From NCBI RefSeq assembly GCF_964355755.1, contig NC_092677.1, positions 12,486,601 to 12,550,600 on the forward strand: a stretch of DNA of 64,000 nt. Reading direction: 5' to 3'. Position 1 is the first letter of the stretch. Every line of letters starts with the position of its first letter. The translations under genes and the position numbers were made by a program. This stretch comes from Antedon mediterranea. Lineage: Eukaryota; Echinodermata; Crinoidea; Comatulida; Antedonidae. Shown piece after piece: positions 37,928-51,100 of this stretch. The notes beneath the pieces are model-generated. The model made no database searches. It was not told the DNA's origin and was given only the letters and a program-made list of their open reading frames with translations.

Positions 37928-38134
37928 CTGCTAACATTTGATATCGTAAGGGTATCGCAAAACTCTTCTTGATTAACATCAGAAAATAATTTATGCTAAA
38001 AATTGTATTGTATGTATTGTTGACAGCAGACGGCATATTTTTAAATTTGTGTATGAAAAATGGAAGATTGCCTCTAAAATTGTCATAAATCAGTCGCGTT
38101 AGCAGATATGCTGCGAGCAATTGTTCTCTGGTAG
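37928..38134 (-). CDS. Exon-like open frame, unknown product
   Basis: On the minus strand a 207-nt stretch lies between an acceptor-like TTAAACAG and a strong donor CAG|GTATGT. It is open for 68 codons in phase 1 on both sides (TREQLLAAYLLTRLIYDNFR ... IPLRYQMLA). I do not recognise the product, and no partner exons were found between 28 and 45 kb. It could be a real exon, a decayed transposon frame, or chance. Confidence 0.25.
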
Positions 38135-38640
38135 CTGTTTAAGTGGAGCACCAGCAACTTTTGATGAGGGTATAGTCATAAGATCTGGAAATTATATAAT
38201 GCAGAATTAAATTAAAATGATCAACCTTGCTTTTTCATTTTCATCATTTCCATTATCTTGAAGTCCACACATCTCTGGCCCCACTGTTAATATATCAATT
38301 CATTTCTAAAGCCTCAAAACCTATATTTCAAATAATAAATGAACTTATCTTTATTTTATATGTCTTGTTTACTTCTACACTTCACTCAAATTTAGCAGAC
38401 AAGATGCTCACAGGCAAATGATAACAGGCAAGTGGTAACAAAGCAATACACAGGCCAAGAAGTCTGAGGAAAATATCAAAACAAATACTCTCAAATATGA
38501 TATAATAAATATAAAAAATAAAAGCAACATTCAAATTACTATTTGGTTATTAAAAATGGTTTATTAGGTTTAAAATGAAAATTGAGTGAGAATTTAACAA
38601 ATTAGAATCTAGGGTTTATACTGGATTTTTTTAATGATTT

Positions 38641-39583
38641 CTTGCATGTTGGGTAATGGCTGCTCCTGCATGTTGGGTAATGGCTGCTCCTGCATGTTGG
38701 GTAATGGCTGCTCCTGCATGTTGGGTAATGGCTGCTCCTGCATGTTGGGTAATGGCTGCTCCTGCATGTTGGGTAATGGCTGCTCCTGCATGTTGGGTAA
38801 TGGCTGCTCTTGCATGTTGGTTAATGGCTACTCATGCATGTTGGGTAATGGCTGCTCCTGCATGTTGGGTAATGGCTGCTCTTGCATGTTGGGTAATGGC
38901 TACACTTGCATGTTGGGTAATAGCTGCTCTTGCATTTTTGGTAATGGCTGCCCTTGCATGTTGGTTAATGGCTACTCTTGCATGTTGGGTAATGGCTGAT
39001 CTTGCACGTTGGTTAATGGCTACTCTTGCATGTCAATGGCTGATCTTGCATGTTGGTTAATGGCTGCTCTTCCGTGATGGGTAATGGCTGCTCTTACATG
39101 TTGGTTAATGGCTGCTATTGCATGTTAGGTAATGGCTGCTCTTGCAAGTTGGGTAATAGCTACTCTTGCATGTTGGGTAATGGCTGCTCCTCCATGATGG
39201 GTAATGGCTGCTCTTGCATGTTGGTTAATGGCTGCTCTTGCATGTTGGGTAATGGCTAATCTTGCATGGTGGGTAATGGCTACTCTTGCATGGTGGGTAA
39301 TGGCTACTCCTGCATGGTGGGTATTGGCTGCTCCTGCATGTTGGGTAATGGCTGCTCTTGCATGTTGGGTAATGGCTGCTCCTGCATGTTGGGTAATGGC
39401 TGCTCCTCCATGATGGGTAATGGCTGCTCTTGCATGTTGGTTAATGGCTGCTCTTGCATGTTGGGTAATGGCTAATCTTGCATGGTGGGTAATGGCTACT
39501 GTTGCATGGTGGGTAATGGCAACTCTTGCATGTTGGTTAATGGCTACTCTTGCATGTTGGGTAGTAGCCTTTCTCTGCATGTT
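38641..39583 (+). repeat. 24-bp minisatellite, about 39 copies
   Basis: Unit TGCATGTTGGGTAATGGCTG plus CTCC. The first seven copies are identical; later ones carry point changes (TTGGTTAATGG, CCATGATGGG, CATGGTGGG) and a few length variants. Since 24 is a multiple of three, several frames on both strands stay open and give repeated octapeptides; these are not annotated as genes. A degenerate tail runs to about 39650. Confidence 0.95.
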
Positions 39584-41617
39584 GTCCACTGGATGTACAT
39601 GTTGGTCAGTGGCTTTCCTGCATTTTGCTAGCGGCTGTTCCTCCCTCTTGGCCGTGCCTCCTTTTTTTCAGGTCTGGGAATGACAATTTTCATTGACTCC
39701 AGGATAAAATTGTATTATAAGAATGTGACTTCGCGCCACAATCAAATAAGGGTATGTTCGTATTAGTGGCCCCAGTCCGTCTATGAATTCATGCTAGTCT
39801 GGTACAATATACATCAGACGCACATTATATGAATTATATTATCTTAGAAATGAAGTTCATAGGAGAAACAGTCAGATGCAATAATCGCTTTACAGCATAA
39901 TTACAAAAGTGACTTGTGTATATAAATATTTCCAATTCATTAACGACAACTGTTAAGATGTCATGTTTATAATCCTCTTACAGATTGCTGAATGAGCTTC
40001 TAGAATTAAATTGCAGAGATAGAAACTTGATTAATTTATTTTAGGTTATTCCATGCCACTAAATTATCTTATGACATTCCTAGATAATTTGAAGGTAAAA
40101 TTTTATATTGTGAATTTGACATTCCGAGACATTTTTTAAGATGGAGTTGTTTTATGGTTTGAATACAGCAGTGGAATAATATTGACATCTAATTTAATCA
40201 TATCAGCTAAATGTAACAATAAATTTAACAGATATACATTTATATATACATTTCTATCATAAGAACTGGGTCCATGTATTTGGGGTTTATTTTAAGTTAG
40301 AACAATTTCTAATGTAAATAAAATGTGTTCAAAATGTGAATTAATGCATTTTCAGTATATATACAAACGCTTCTAAAAAATGGAAATGTCTCTAGTAATA
40401 GTATGCCTACAAACCTAAAATATCACTATTAAACGCTTGTCACACAATTCTCTGTACTGTATACAGTACCTTTACTGACAGACTAATCTTTGAATCTTTG
40501 AAGCTAAATAAAAAAAGGGACTAGAAATTACCCCTTTTCTTCCTGATCAAACATAATACCAGGACAGAGCCAATCCTGTACTGGTTCATCACAGGGTCTA
40601 GAGGGGAAGATTATCTTTCCTTGACAATTTGGAGCACTTGAATGCGTTTTAATAAAAAGTGCAAATGTCAGCCTATCCTAATTCAAGCAATTCAATCAAA
40701 GCTGTAGAGCTAGCAGCAAAAGATGAAGTGCAAAGCACACTGGGAAAACAATAACTTTTTTATGGATTGCATCATAATTCACATAAATAGATAGTACTTA
40801 ACAACAAAACAGAACATAGTATTTTAGATCATAAAAACTAATTCTTAAAATTGTTTTTCTTTCAAGAATATAAACATAAAATACTACTTATAAATATAAT
40901 CTCATTTGTGCAACAATTTGTACGATAATGTTCTTTATGGTGAAAATTGGCTGATGTTTTAAGATTCTTGAATTTATCATTCTAACGACCTGGTTCCGAA
41001 TGCCTTTATACGAGATAATATTCTCAAAAAGGCTTTTTACTTCCAATTTTCAATTAGAATGATTTAACTGAACGATGTAATATAATATAATACAGGATAA
41101 AGTCAAAATTGATTTTACTATCTACCTAATATATCTTGTTATATTGAGCATTAATCTTGGAACAGTGAGTTTTCATTTTCGGTCGGTAATAGCTATCTCA
41201 TCGTTATCTTGATTGTAACCAAATATGGGTATCGTCACAATTAATTGTATGAAATATAGCATTTTTGATGCTTTCTTAAGTGATGAGCCGCCTTTTAAGG
41301 AATATGCTCAAGCATTAGGTTCAATTATAAATATGATAGATAAAGACAGGGAGTAAGGATTGATTGATGTGTGTTATGGCAGTTTATTCTTAAAATCTGA
41401 TATTATTGACGAAGGAAAGACGAAAAAAACATCACAATTACGCATTCTTTAGGATTACATATGGCAGACATTTTCTTGTAAATGGAATATCTCCATAACA
41501 ATTATCGCTTGATATATTTCTTCCTTTTAATAACTCAATATCATAAAACCATCTTGAGTTGGCATTTTTCATCAAGATCAGTGTGGAAAATCTAAAATGG
41601 TGGTAGTGAACTTATCA

Positions 41618-41734
41618 AAAGCCTTGTCTACACTATCAAACTTTATGTGACAAAAATGTCCATTTATATATACAGTAGTCATATCACTACCATATTTTGG
41701 CAAATCACTAGTTTGATAGTGTAGACAGAGCTTT
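41618..41734. mobile_element. MITE, best-preserved copy of its family
   Basis: Ends AAAGCCTTGTCTACACTATC and AGTTTGATAGTGTAGACAG followed by AGCTTT form inverted repeats of about 24 bp. The core contains ATCACTACCATATTTTGGCA, shared with the partial copy at 1.6 kb. No open frame. Confidence 0.7.
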
Positions 41735-42552
41735 AGAAATCTACCAAACAGGTACTCTCTGTAAGTACAAGTCCATCTGCTTGCATTTCTGTAAATTCGT
41801 TATCACCTTTTCTTATCTTATTCCATCAATTACTTGGCATGCACTAGATTCAGTCCTGTCTATCCTCCTCAGATGTTATATTACTGTTTCTTGGTATAAT
41901 CTTTTTCCTTTTGCATTCCACCTTTTCTTCTATGGAGTAAGAGCGGAAGGAAACTATGTACTGATAATATAATAAAAAGTAGGTAATTTCGGTTTTTATT
42001 ACTACATGACAATTGGAGAATGTGAGTTTGGTTACTGAAGGTCAACATGGTTTAACAGAAACTTTATTGCAGTTATTTTATCTTAATTGCCGATTTCCAC
42101 CAAGTAAGTAATACATTAACTGAGTAGTGAAAATATTTTGCACTAAATGTGTAATTATCTATTAATATACCAAGACAAATTATGTTTCAATGCCTTCATT
42201 AGTTCTTCATTAGTAAGAATAATAGCTGTCTAATGATAGGAACCAGGACAGCGATTGCACCCTTTATTAATGCTTTCAATTCAATGGCTAATAACAATAA
42301 TGTTTCCGACTACAAATTAGGGATTGATTGATAATGATCTTTATCTGGAATTTAACTATTCATAACTTGCATTTATTTTGATTATATATGGGGTAATAAT
42401 GGCTTATTGAGGACCTTTAAGGGGAGTGATATCTGATGATAGTGATGGTGGTGGTGGTATAACCATCTAACCTACTAAAATGGACAATTCTAAAAAATGT
42501 GAATGCCCAAGACGTTTTTAATTTGCATACAGTAATGTAATGGAGTAATATC

Positions 42553-42815
42553 CGATGGGCTCGTGATGTAGTGTGTTGGACGTTGGATTACTGATCATGA
42601 TCGTGGTTCAAATCAAACTCCCGCTGTATTGCTTGTATCCTTTAGGCAAGACACTTTGCTTCTCTGCACCCAGGTGTATAAAATGGGTACCGGTTAGATC
42701 AAGACACAACTTTGCACTGATTACTAGCTGCATTATAATGGGAGTGTTTCCATTCGTGTTTGATACAAAATGACCGGGGTAGTAATGTGCAGCGCATTGA
42801 GAGCTTTTAACTATA
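42553..42815 (+). mobile_element. tRNA-derived SINE with CCAGGTGTATAAA tail
   Basis: The tRNA-like head (GGGCTCGTGATGTAGTG, then GATCGTGGTTCAAATC as B box) is followed by GGCAAGACACTTTGC, CACCCAGGTGTATAAAATGG and GGTACCGG, a tail shared by many tRNA-derived SINEs of invertebrates and lower vertebrates (family knowledge). The element then runs into ACCGGGGTAGTAATGTGCAG. Non-autonomous; no protein. Confidence 0.75.
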
Positions 42816-45142
42816 ACAATATTATCTACAGTATATTATTCTTCTAAATACACCAAAAAAAAAAAACAACAGACGAAAAAGTAGTTTCTTGTCATTGAAT
42901 GTATGACATTTTAATAACATGACCATTTTATATAACGGAATCTGGCATGTCTACAGCTACGTAAGTTTAAACAAGGGCTGTATCGCAACAACGCTACACG
43001 CATTACGTCTACAAAGAGACGAACCAAATCAACACAAAAACACACATACAAACATGACATTTAAATCAAATAAGTAAGAATGCACCCGATTCTATAGCGC
43101 CCTCACAAGCACTCGTGTAAAATTCGTACACTGATTTGGTCAGAAGGTAGGAACTATTACGTTATGTATAAAACTGAATATATAAGAATTATTTCAAAAT
43201 AACAACTGAAAAAATAATGATTTATAAAATGAATGTCTGCATACAAATGTCTAATAGGAAAAAAAAATTGTTAGGATATCATCATTTACAAGATTAACCG
43301 TAAATGTAGTAACATGTTAATATACAAGGGATCAGGATTACGGATATCAACAAAAGGTTTACCAATTTTATATTGGTAAAGAACCCGTTCTGGGTATATT
43401 ACAAACAGTTATGTAATGATACTGTAATGGAACTTAGCATAGTATATACACCATTCATTTTAAAAATCTACCTATTATCATATAGTATTAATCACACAGT
43501 AATTATTATTATTTTTTTTAACCCAAAATAGGATCAGGCTTTTTTCTTTGTATATATAAAAAAAGTAAAGTATCATTTTCGCTATAGTTTGCAACAGTAT
43601 AAGGGATAAAACGCTACCATTTGTTTTGCTTTCAGCAGAAATCATTACATACATACACAACCATCTTTTTTTTCTATCACTAAATTTTTGTATAATAATC
43701 CCCTAAGCAAATAAAACATTTCACATACAAAATAATATGCAGCACAAAGCTAAAAATGATACAGTGAATTACATAAGCTAAAACATATCATAAAATGGTC
43801 GCAGCATTAATATATTATGATTCCATTTTCGCATTTGACCAATCACAGACTAGTACTTATTATTGGTCATGAATATGTATTATATCTAAAACAGATTGAC
43901 CAATCGTGACCTTTCGTATGGTCATTTGAATATTCAAGGTAGCATTGGAGCATAACATGCAAAGTACTAAGTTTTTTAAAATACACAGCTGGGTAAAAAT
44001 AACAAAAATTAATATTCTTAATAATAATTGATTATATATAATGATTTACACAAGGAATTGTACCTTAATTCTAGGAAAATAAATGTTCCTATCATATCAA
44101 ACAGCAATAAAAAAAGTTAAAGCAATAAATCTATAAAATTTTGACTACACTTTAATACAAAATAAAAATTTTATAGATCAGTAATATATAGAATCTATGT
44201 CACTATGAAACATAAAGATATAAAAAAAAAATATGTAAGTCAATTAAAAGCGTATTTAAGTTGCATGCATAAAAAAATATTACATTTCAGCCTAACATGG
44301 GAGTGTACAATGTTTAAATAAAGAAGACAAACATAATACATATACCCTCTTAAGGTCTTGGAATAGAGAATATATAGTTTATAAAAAATAGTTGCATCAC
44401 ATACAACTACAACGTGCCAAGATTAAAATTTTAATTCCACCTTTACATCATTGTAAATAATAATTCTTAGTCGCATACATTGAAATTGATTTGTGACTAA
44501 AAACTCGCAAATAAATCGTATAAAACCATGATCAACGTGTCACAGGATTCGTATTTCAATTAAATTGGTTTCGCATTGAAATTGACTAATCAACGGAAAA
44601 TTTAAAACCTTAATTCTCTGCGATTTATATTAAAATATAGTCATGCTAATATCAGTAATATAATGTCTTAATTTACTTAAATCTAAGAAACTCATTTGCA
44701 TTCATGTATAACAGAACCTTTTTTCTGACGCCGCAATATATAATAAGCTCATAATATAAAGACTATGTTTCATCAAAATTGGTTGATATTTTCAATATTG
44801 TATAATAAAAGATTTTATTTCTAGCTAGTAAGACTACTTGGTTAGGAGCACCTATTGATAAAACCCTTTGATAAAATATAATATAATTAGATTGAATTAT
44901 TAAAAACTCATTATTCAAGATTTCTATCCGGTGTGTGTAATAATTACATTATCTCAATTCCTTATATAGAATAGATAGTTTGCATATGCTAATAAAAGTC
45001 AACAAAAACATACACATGACATTTGACCTTCCGCCTCCAATTGCAATTAGTCCCATAATCTATCTTCAAAATTGTTAATTATTTGTATCCATGAAAAGTA
45101 TGTTTGCCAAACAGGTTGATCATCAATTTTGGTCATTATATT

Positions 45143-48100
45143 TTATTCACTTTTCACTTTCACTGTTGTTGCAATCTTGGTCTTCACATAATGTTCAACA
45201 TGTTTTTTATGTACACTACTTTCCAAATGTTTCAACGCGTCATCTTCAGTGATGAGTGCTTCCCTGGGACATGCCTGACACAGAAACCTATTGGACGGCA
45301 GTTTCTCAACGGTCTGTTCAACATTCACCACTTGCCCCATGTAACATGCTGTAACTTGGTGTGATGTAACTGAATCCCTATCAGTGAACACTCGCTCACA
45401 TTTCTTGCAGAGGTATCGGTTGGTAGAAGATTTTGGTCGTAGAATCAATCCTTCTTTATCTTTTGAAAATTTCTCAGATTTTGTTGATGGCAAAGTTGCA
45501 GATGATGTAGATGCAGATGATGATGGTTTAGAAGCAGTTTTTTCTGGTTTTGGAGAGGATGACTGACCGCCCTGAGCTGCAGCCAGGCCTCCATATGACT
45601 GAAGAAGTTGCGGTGGGATTGCTCCTTGCATTGTTGATGGGTCGTACGGATAGAATGCCTCATTGCCACCCATGGCATACATGGCTGGGTACATGAACGG
45701 CATTTGTGCATAGTATGGTGCAAATGATCCATAGAGGTACTGTACAAGAGCTGCATCATTTCTAGCAACTGCCATGTTCATCTGAGCTGCAACAGCAGCT
45801 GCTTCACCAGCAGTGGAAGGTTTTGGGCTTCGGCTTTCATCTTTCTCGTCTGCTCCACTCTCTTTCTTAATCTTACTGACTGCTTCATTCTGTGCAGCGA
45901 GCAGCATTTGTTGTTGTATTTGAGGCGACATCATCTGAGCAGACATCGCTTGTTGCATTGCTTGCATTTGTGCCGCTGCCATTGGTGACATCATGCTTTG
46001 ATGCATTAATGCAGCTTGGTGGTTTGCCAACATACTTTGCGATGCATGATCAGTTAGTGAACCTTCTCCAGCGTATGCTTCCGTTTCTGGTGCCTCCTTG
46101 CTAATTTTTCTGCGAATGTTACGAATGTGTAACTCAGTAAATATGTGATCTCTGACAGACACATTCAATGAGTATTTTACATTACATAATTTACAACTTC
46201 CTTCATTTTCTCCAGAGCCCATTAAACCAATTTGTTTGGTGAAATTAGTTTTTATCTTTTTCTCTTTCGCCCTGGCATTTTGGAACCAGACCTGAACAAC
46301 ACGCTTTGGTAAACCAATCTCGCGTCCCAACAATTCACATTCATGCATGGTAGGTGTTCGGTAGTCACCATAGCAGTATTTTAAAACCTTTAACTGGGAA
46401 GGACTTATCTGTGTTCGGTAACGCTTAGAAAAATCTTTTGATTTCTGACTGTCAGTTTCATCAGCAAAACTAATGGAATCCTCACTTCTTTCAACAGATC
46501 CAGCCTCTGAAGGGGTTGTTTCAATAATCTCATCTCCGAGCATGCTTCCACCAGGTGACATGAGATCTGAATCCTTAGTGGCAACTGTAGCCAAATCATC
46601 ATCATCCATTGTATATTCTATGTCTTCATCTCCTTCAAAGGAACCATTAGTTTTCAGAACTAAACCTTCGTACTTGCTACTGAGAGAAACTGATTCACCT
46701 TTGTCTTTGATATCATATTTGCTGCCATCATCAGATACATCATCATACCGACTTGTAGATTTGTGCATGGACAAATTCATGGCCTGTTCACCATCGTTCA
46801 TACCACTAGGGCTAATTTGAGATGGTGACTGTGCCAATATACTGTCAATGGCACCTGGTGTTAGCTGTTGGTCACTGTGGTGTATCTTAATATGGCCTTC
46901 AAGAGCACTTTTTAATTTAAACAGTGCCTTGCAGAATGGACACCTCCTGTGAATGTTGTTTGGTGCACTCATACGAAATTGTCCTTTGCGTTCTCTAGCT
47001 CTTGTGTTCTGGAACCAAACCTGAACAACTCTCTTCTTCAATCCAACTTCTTTTGATATCATATCTAGCATACGTCTTGTTGGGTTACTATCCTCTTGAA
47101 ATTTGGAGTACAAAATATCAAGCTGGGCAGCAGAGATTGTTGTCCTAAGGCGCTTGTCTCGTGGTTGATCTGCAGAGCTACTGTTCAACTCAGTTGATGG
47201 TTCAGATGATGTAGAACCTGAAGCTTCATCACTGGCTTCAGAGTGTTTTCGTTTAGAAGGGGATTTTGCAGCCAGCTCTTTTCCAGTGACGTAGTTGAAG
47301 TATTGCTCAGGTGTCATACCTTGCTCATAGGGCATGTACATCATGTTGTAAGGCAATTGTGATTGCATGTATCCACCAAATAAATTCATACCCATCATAT
47401 GGACCTGTTGATGTTCTTGCCATTGTTCAAAGTGTGGGAATACCATGCTGCATTTTTCACACTGGTAGTGAACTACTGGACCTGATGAGGAACTTCTGCT
47501 GCTCTTATCTTCTGTTTTTATACCATCTCTTGCATCTCTACTGCTGTCTCTTGCATCTCGACTACCATCCCTTGCATCTAGACTACTATCTCTTGTATCC
47601 CGACTACTGTCCCTTCCATCCCGGCTACCATCCCTTGCATCCCTACTACTATCTCTCGTATCTCGATTACATTCTTTTGCATCCCGGCTACTGTCTCTAG
47701 GTTCCCTGCCTTCTCTGCTCTCTCTTAACTCAGAATTAAGTTTTGGCAGTTTCTCTTTAGGTGTTAGTATATCTGAGGCAACACTGGATGATGAAGCATG
47801 TCTCTTATTTGAAGTTTTATGAGTAGAGAGATCCTGACCAGAAGGACTATTCTCTGAAGCTGACTCCATACCACTGTCTTCCTTAAAGCACTGGGATTTT
47901 TGATGACGAATCAGTTCATAGAATCTCTGGAATACCAAGAAGCATTTATTACATTGGTAATTTAAGCCAGGAGTTCTCTTGTATCTCACTCCATCTCCAT
48001 CCCCTTCACCTTCTGGTGCTGGCTGATTCTCAAACACCTTTCTAGCCTTTTGTCTCGCATTTTGAAACCAGACAACGATTACTCTTGGACTGAGATTCAG

Positions 48101-51100
48101 CATTCTTGACAAGTGTTCCAAATCATCATCCTTAGGATAGGCATTTGATTCAAAGAAATCTTGCAAGATTTTAACTTGATAATCAGTGAATCTCGTACGA
48201 CCTGCTCTTCTAGAACCAGAACTGGCACTTGGGCTTTGAGGTGTAGATGTAGAAGCTGCACATGGTGAAGTAAGAGGTGATGTAAAGGTTGGTGATGTGA
48301 GTATAGGTGACATTAACGTTGGAGAGGTAGCTGGGCTCATACTTTCTGAGGTAGTTGAATGAATAGTTGACCTTGATGATGGAGTATGAGGTGGTGGAGC
48401 AAATGACATTGATTCTGAAGTTGGCCTTTTCATTGATATTGGCATATAAGATGACGAGGGTAACAAATTCAACTCTGTTGTTAGTGCTAACGGTTTCATT
48501 TCTTGCTTCAGTATCGGAGATTCAGGTGGATCTAGTAGAGAGGTGGTTGGTGGGTTGTTGAAATTATATGGAGAATCTTTATTACGTTGCCTCTCTTTGA
48601 AAAGTGTATTTCGGAACCAATGTTTGATTACTTTATGAGGGAGGCATGATTTTTGTGACATCTCCTGAATCTGGTCTTCACTTGGGGAGTTGTTAATGTC
48701 AAAGTAAGCACGCAATATTTTGAGTTGGTCATCGCTGATGCGTGTACGAGCTCTCTTAGGAGATTTCTGCATGTAGTTTGGATCAAGGTACTGTAAGGGT
48801 TGCATATGAGGCATGGATGGTACAGGGTAAACAGCCTGTACACCAGGAAGCATGGCTTGCATTGGAGGTACCATGCCAAAAGGGAATGAATTAGCCATAA
48901 ACATTTGTTGTGATGCCAATGCTTGGGCTGAGAGTGCCTGGGCAGTCATTTGAGCTTGTAGATGCTGTGACTGTTCCTGTTGGGATTGTGAAGCTTGCTT
49001 TTGTAAGGCCTGGTCTTTTAAATTCAGCTGCTGGGGAGTAATTCCCGGTAATGGTTGACCAGTGCCATTTGGTTTATCTGTGTCCTTTTCTATTTTCACT
49101 GTTATCTGTTCTGCTTTTGGTTTGGACTCATTTTCAGCTGCAAGTGCCAAAGCATACTCTTCTTGTCTGTAGTCATTTGAATACATCTCCACGTCATCAC
49201 TAGGTAATAGACTTTTATGTACTTCTTCTACATGGGCTTTGTATACCCATATGCTAGAGAATTCTTTCTTGCAATCTAGACAAGAAAATTTATCTTTCTC
49301 AGCAATGCTTGATGGTAGGCCCTGTGCACATTCATTAAATTGTTGAACCAAGTCATATCCATAACCTTCAAGTAGTCGTCTCTGAATGGCTGAACGCCTA
49401 CGACGAAGCATCAATGTTGGATCCATCATTTTCTGGCTGAGTTGAGAAGGAGATAATGGTTCTGGTTCCTCTTCTTCCTCAGCAGTTGCATAACAACTTG
49501 TTTCTTGATGTTTCTGCAAAGCCTCTTGACTGACAAATACTGACGTGCATTTGTCACAGCCATACAGATTCTGCTGTGGCAAGAGAGGATTATGAAGCAT
49601 CATAGCAGCTGCCATGTTGGCCATTGCCTGAGCTTGTGCATCTGCAAAATGTGCCATGCTGGCACCTCTGAGGTCATCCTTCGTTGATTGATGATGAAGT
49701 TGGTGCAGTGTATGTTGCATATCTTGATGATACATGAGATCTGCCTTTTCTTCAGCCTCTCTAACTTTTTCTTGTTCAGCCTCAAGTCTTTTTTGCATCT
49801 TTTCCATTGCCTTCTCTGCATTTGATTGTTGATTTGGAGGTTTTGATTGAAGTTCCAAGTTTTGAGCCTGAATAGTTTGTTCATTGTTATTAATTGATGC
49901 TCGGTTTTCAGCCTTTGTCGTGTTTCTTTTATGAAGAACTGATCGCATATGGATATCCAATGTTGTGGATTGACTGTAAGCAACTTTGCAAACTTCACAT
50001 TTGTATGGCTTGTCTTGTTGTAGTTCTGGCATTTGTTCCATGTCTACTACATCAGTGCACAATGTCTTGTTTAATTTGTGTAAATGGGAAACTGAATTCA
50101 AATGAACCAGCAAAATGCTCTTTTGAGTGAACGATTCCCTACACACATCACACTTGAATGGACGATTTGGATTATTGAATTTATCAACAACAGGCAGTGT
50201 GTAAGGAATTCTATCACCTCTTCTATGAAGCAACGTTTTGTTGTGAGAAGACAATTCACTCTGCAATCTGAAGCCATAGTGACACCGATGACATTTGAAC
50301 TTTTTGACAGGGTCAGTATAACTTTCATCAGTTGGTTTTTCAGCTGCTTCATTCCAACTTGCAAAAATACTGTCAATAGAAGAAGAACCTTCCATCTTGG
50401 GGCTTTCCGGAGCATTTTCGTCTACCTCAGGTTCTGGTGCTTCTTCCAATGAGTTAGAAAATTTCTCAGTGTCAGATATAGCATTGACAAACTTAAGAAG
50501 ATCTCCTTTGCTTAGTTCAAGATGGTCGTTCTCCAGATGTCTACGAAGAGCACCAAGAGTGTGAAAGTTCTGTTGACAGATGCTGCAGATAGTTGCTTCT
50601 TTGAGCAAATGCTGTTGAGCATGAAGTTCTAACCTCTCCTCTGTTGGAAATGACTGGTTACATTGACTGCAGTAGAATTTATAATTTTGCTGCAGTTGGT
50701 GTTTCTTTGCATGAATCTCTTTAAAGTGCATTTGTAGAACAGATGCAGACTTGAAATACTGATTACATCCTTTCTTCCAACAAAGAAAGCCAGGGCCTCC
50801 AGGAGTTTCTTGCTCAGTCAATGGACACGTATCATTTTGATGATCATAAAGAAGATCAATATTAGCAAATTTAAGGTGGCATTTTTGACATCTGTAGGTA
50901 TCACCTGAATCCTCATAACATGGAGAATCTCTAGAATTTGATGGTGGTCTTTCTATAGATTCAGTGGCTGCCGTTTCAGGTAAAGTTTGTGGTTGAGATA
51001 CAGGTGTTGCTGAACCACTTTGTGAGCCAAAGTCAAGAGCAGAAATCAGTCTCTGAATACATTCTCGTGATACACTGTGAGACTCCATTAGATGGACCTC

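Larger units (their letters stand above)
28495..38640. other. AT-rich intergenic region
   Basis: About 10 kb without a recognisable gene. It holds a small duplicated block near 29.3 kb, a MITE at 30.19 kb, an ATC/ATT microsatellite at 31.5 kb, a 159-bp tandem duplication at 32.83 kb, diverged repeats at 36.6-37.2 kb, and one exon-like minus-strand frame at 37.93 kb. Other open stretches of 60-95 codons have chance-like AT-rich composition. Confidence 0.5.
39690..45142. other. AT-rich region; includes the ZFHX 3' UTR
   Basis: No exon supported. It holds a MITE (41.62 kb), a SINE (42.56 kb) and AT-rich unique DNA. The part next to 45142 must contain the 3' UTR of the ZFHX gene; several TTTATT (AATAAA on the minus strand) hexamers occur, so the end of the transcript cannot be fixed. 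Confidence 0.5.

Noticed and set aside
38609-39683. Repeat-protein frames (MLGNGCSC and QEQPLPNM octapeptides) over the minisatellite
   Set aside because: A 24-bp unit keeps several frames open on both strands; all are equally open, so none is favoured.
45142-45147. AATAAA overlapping the ZFHX stop codon (minus strand)
   Set aside because: A poly(A) signal inside the stop would leave almost no 3' UTR; the hexamer is common in this AT-rich DNA.
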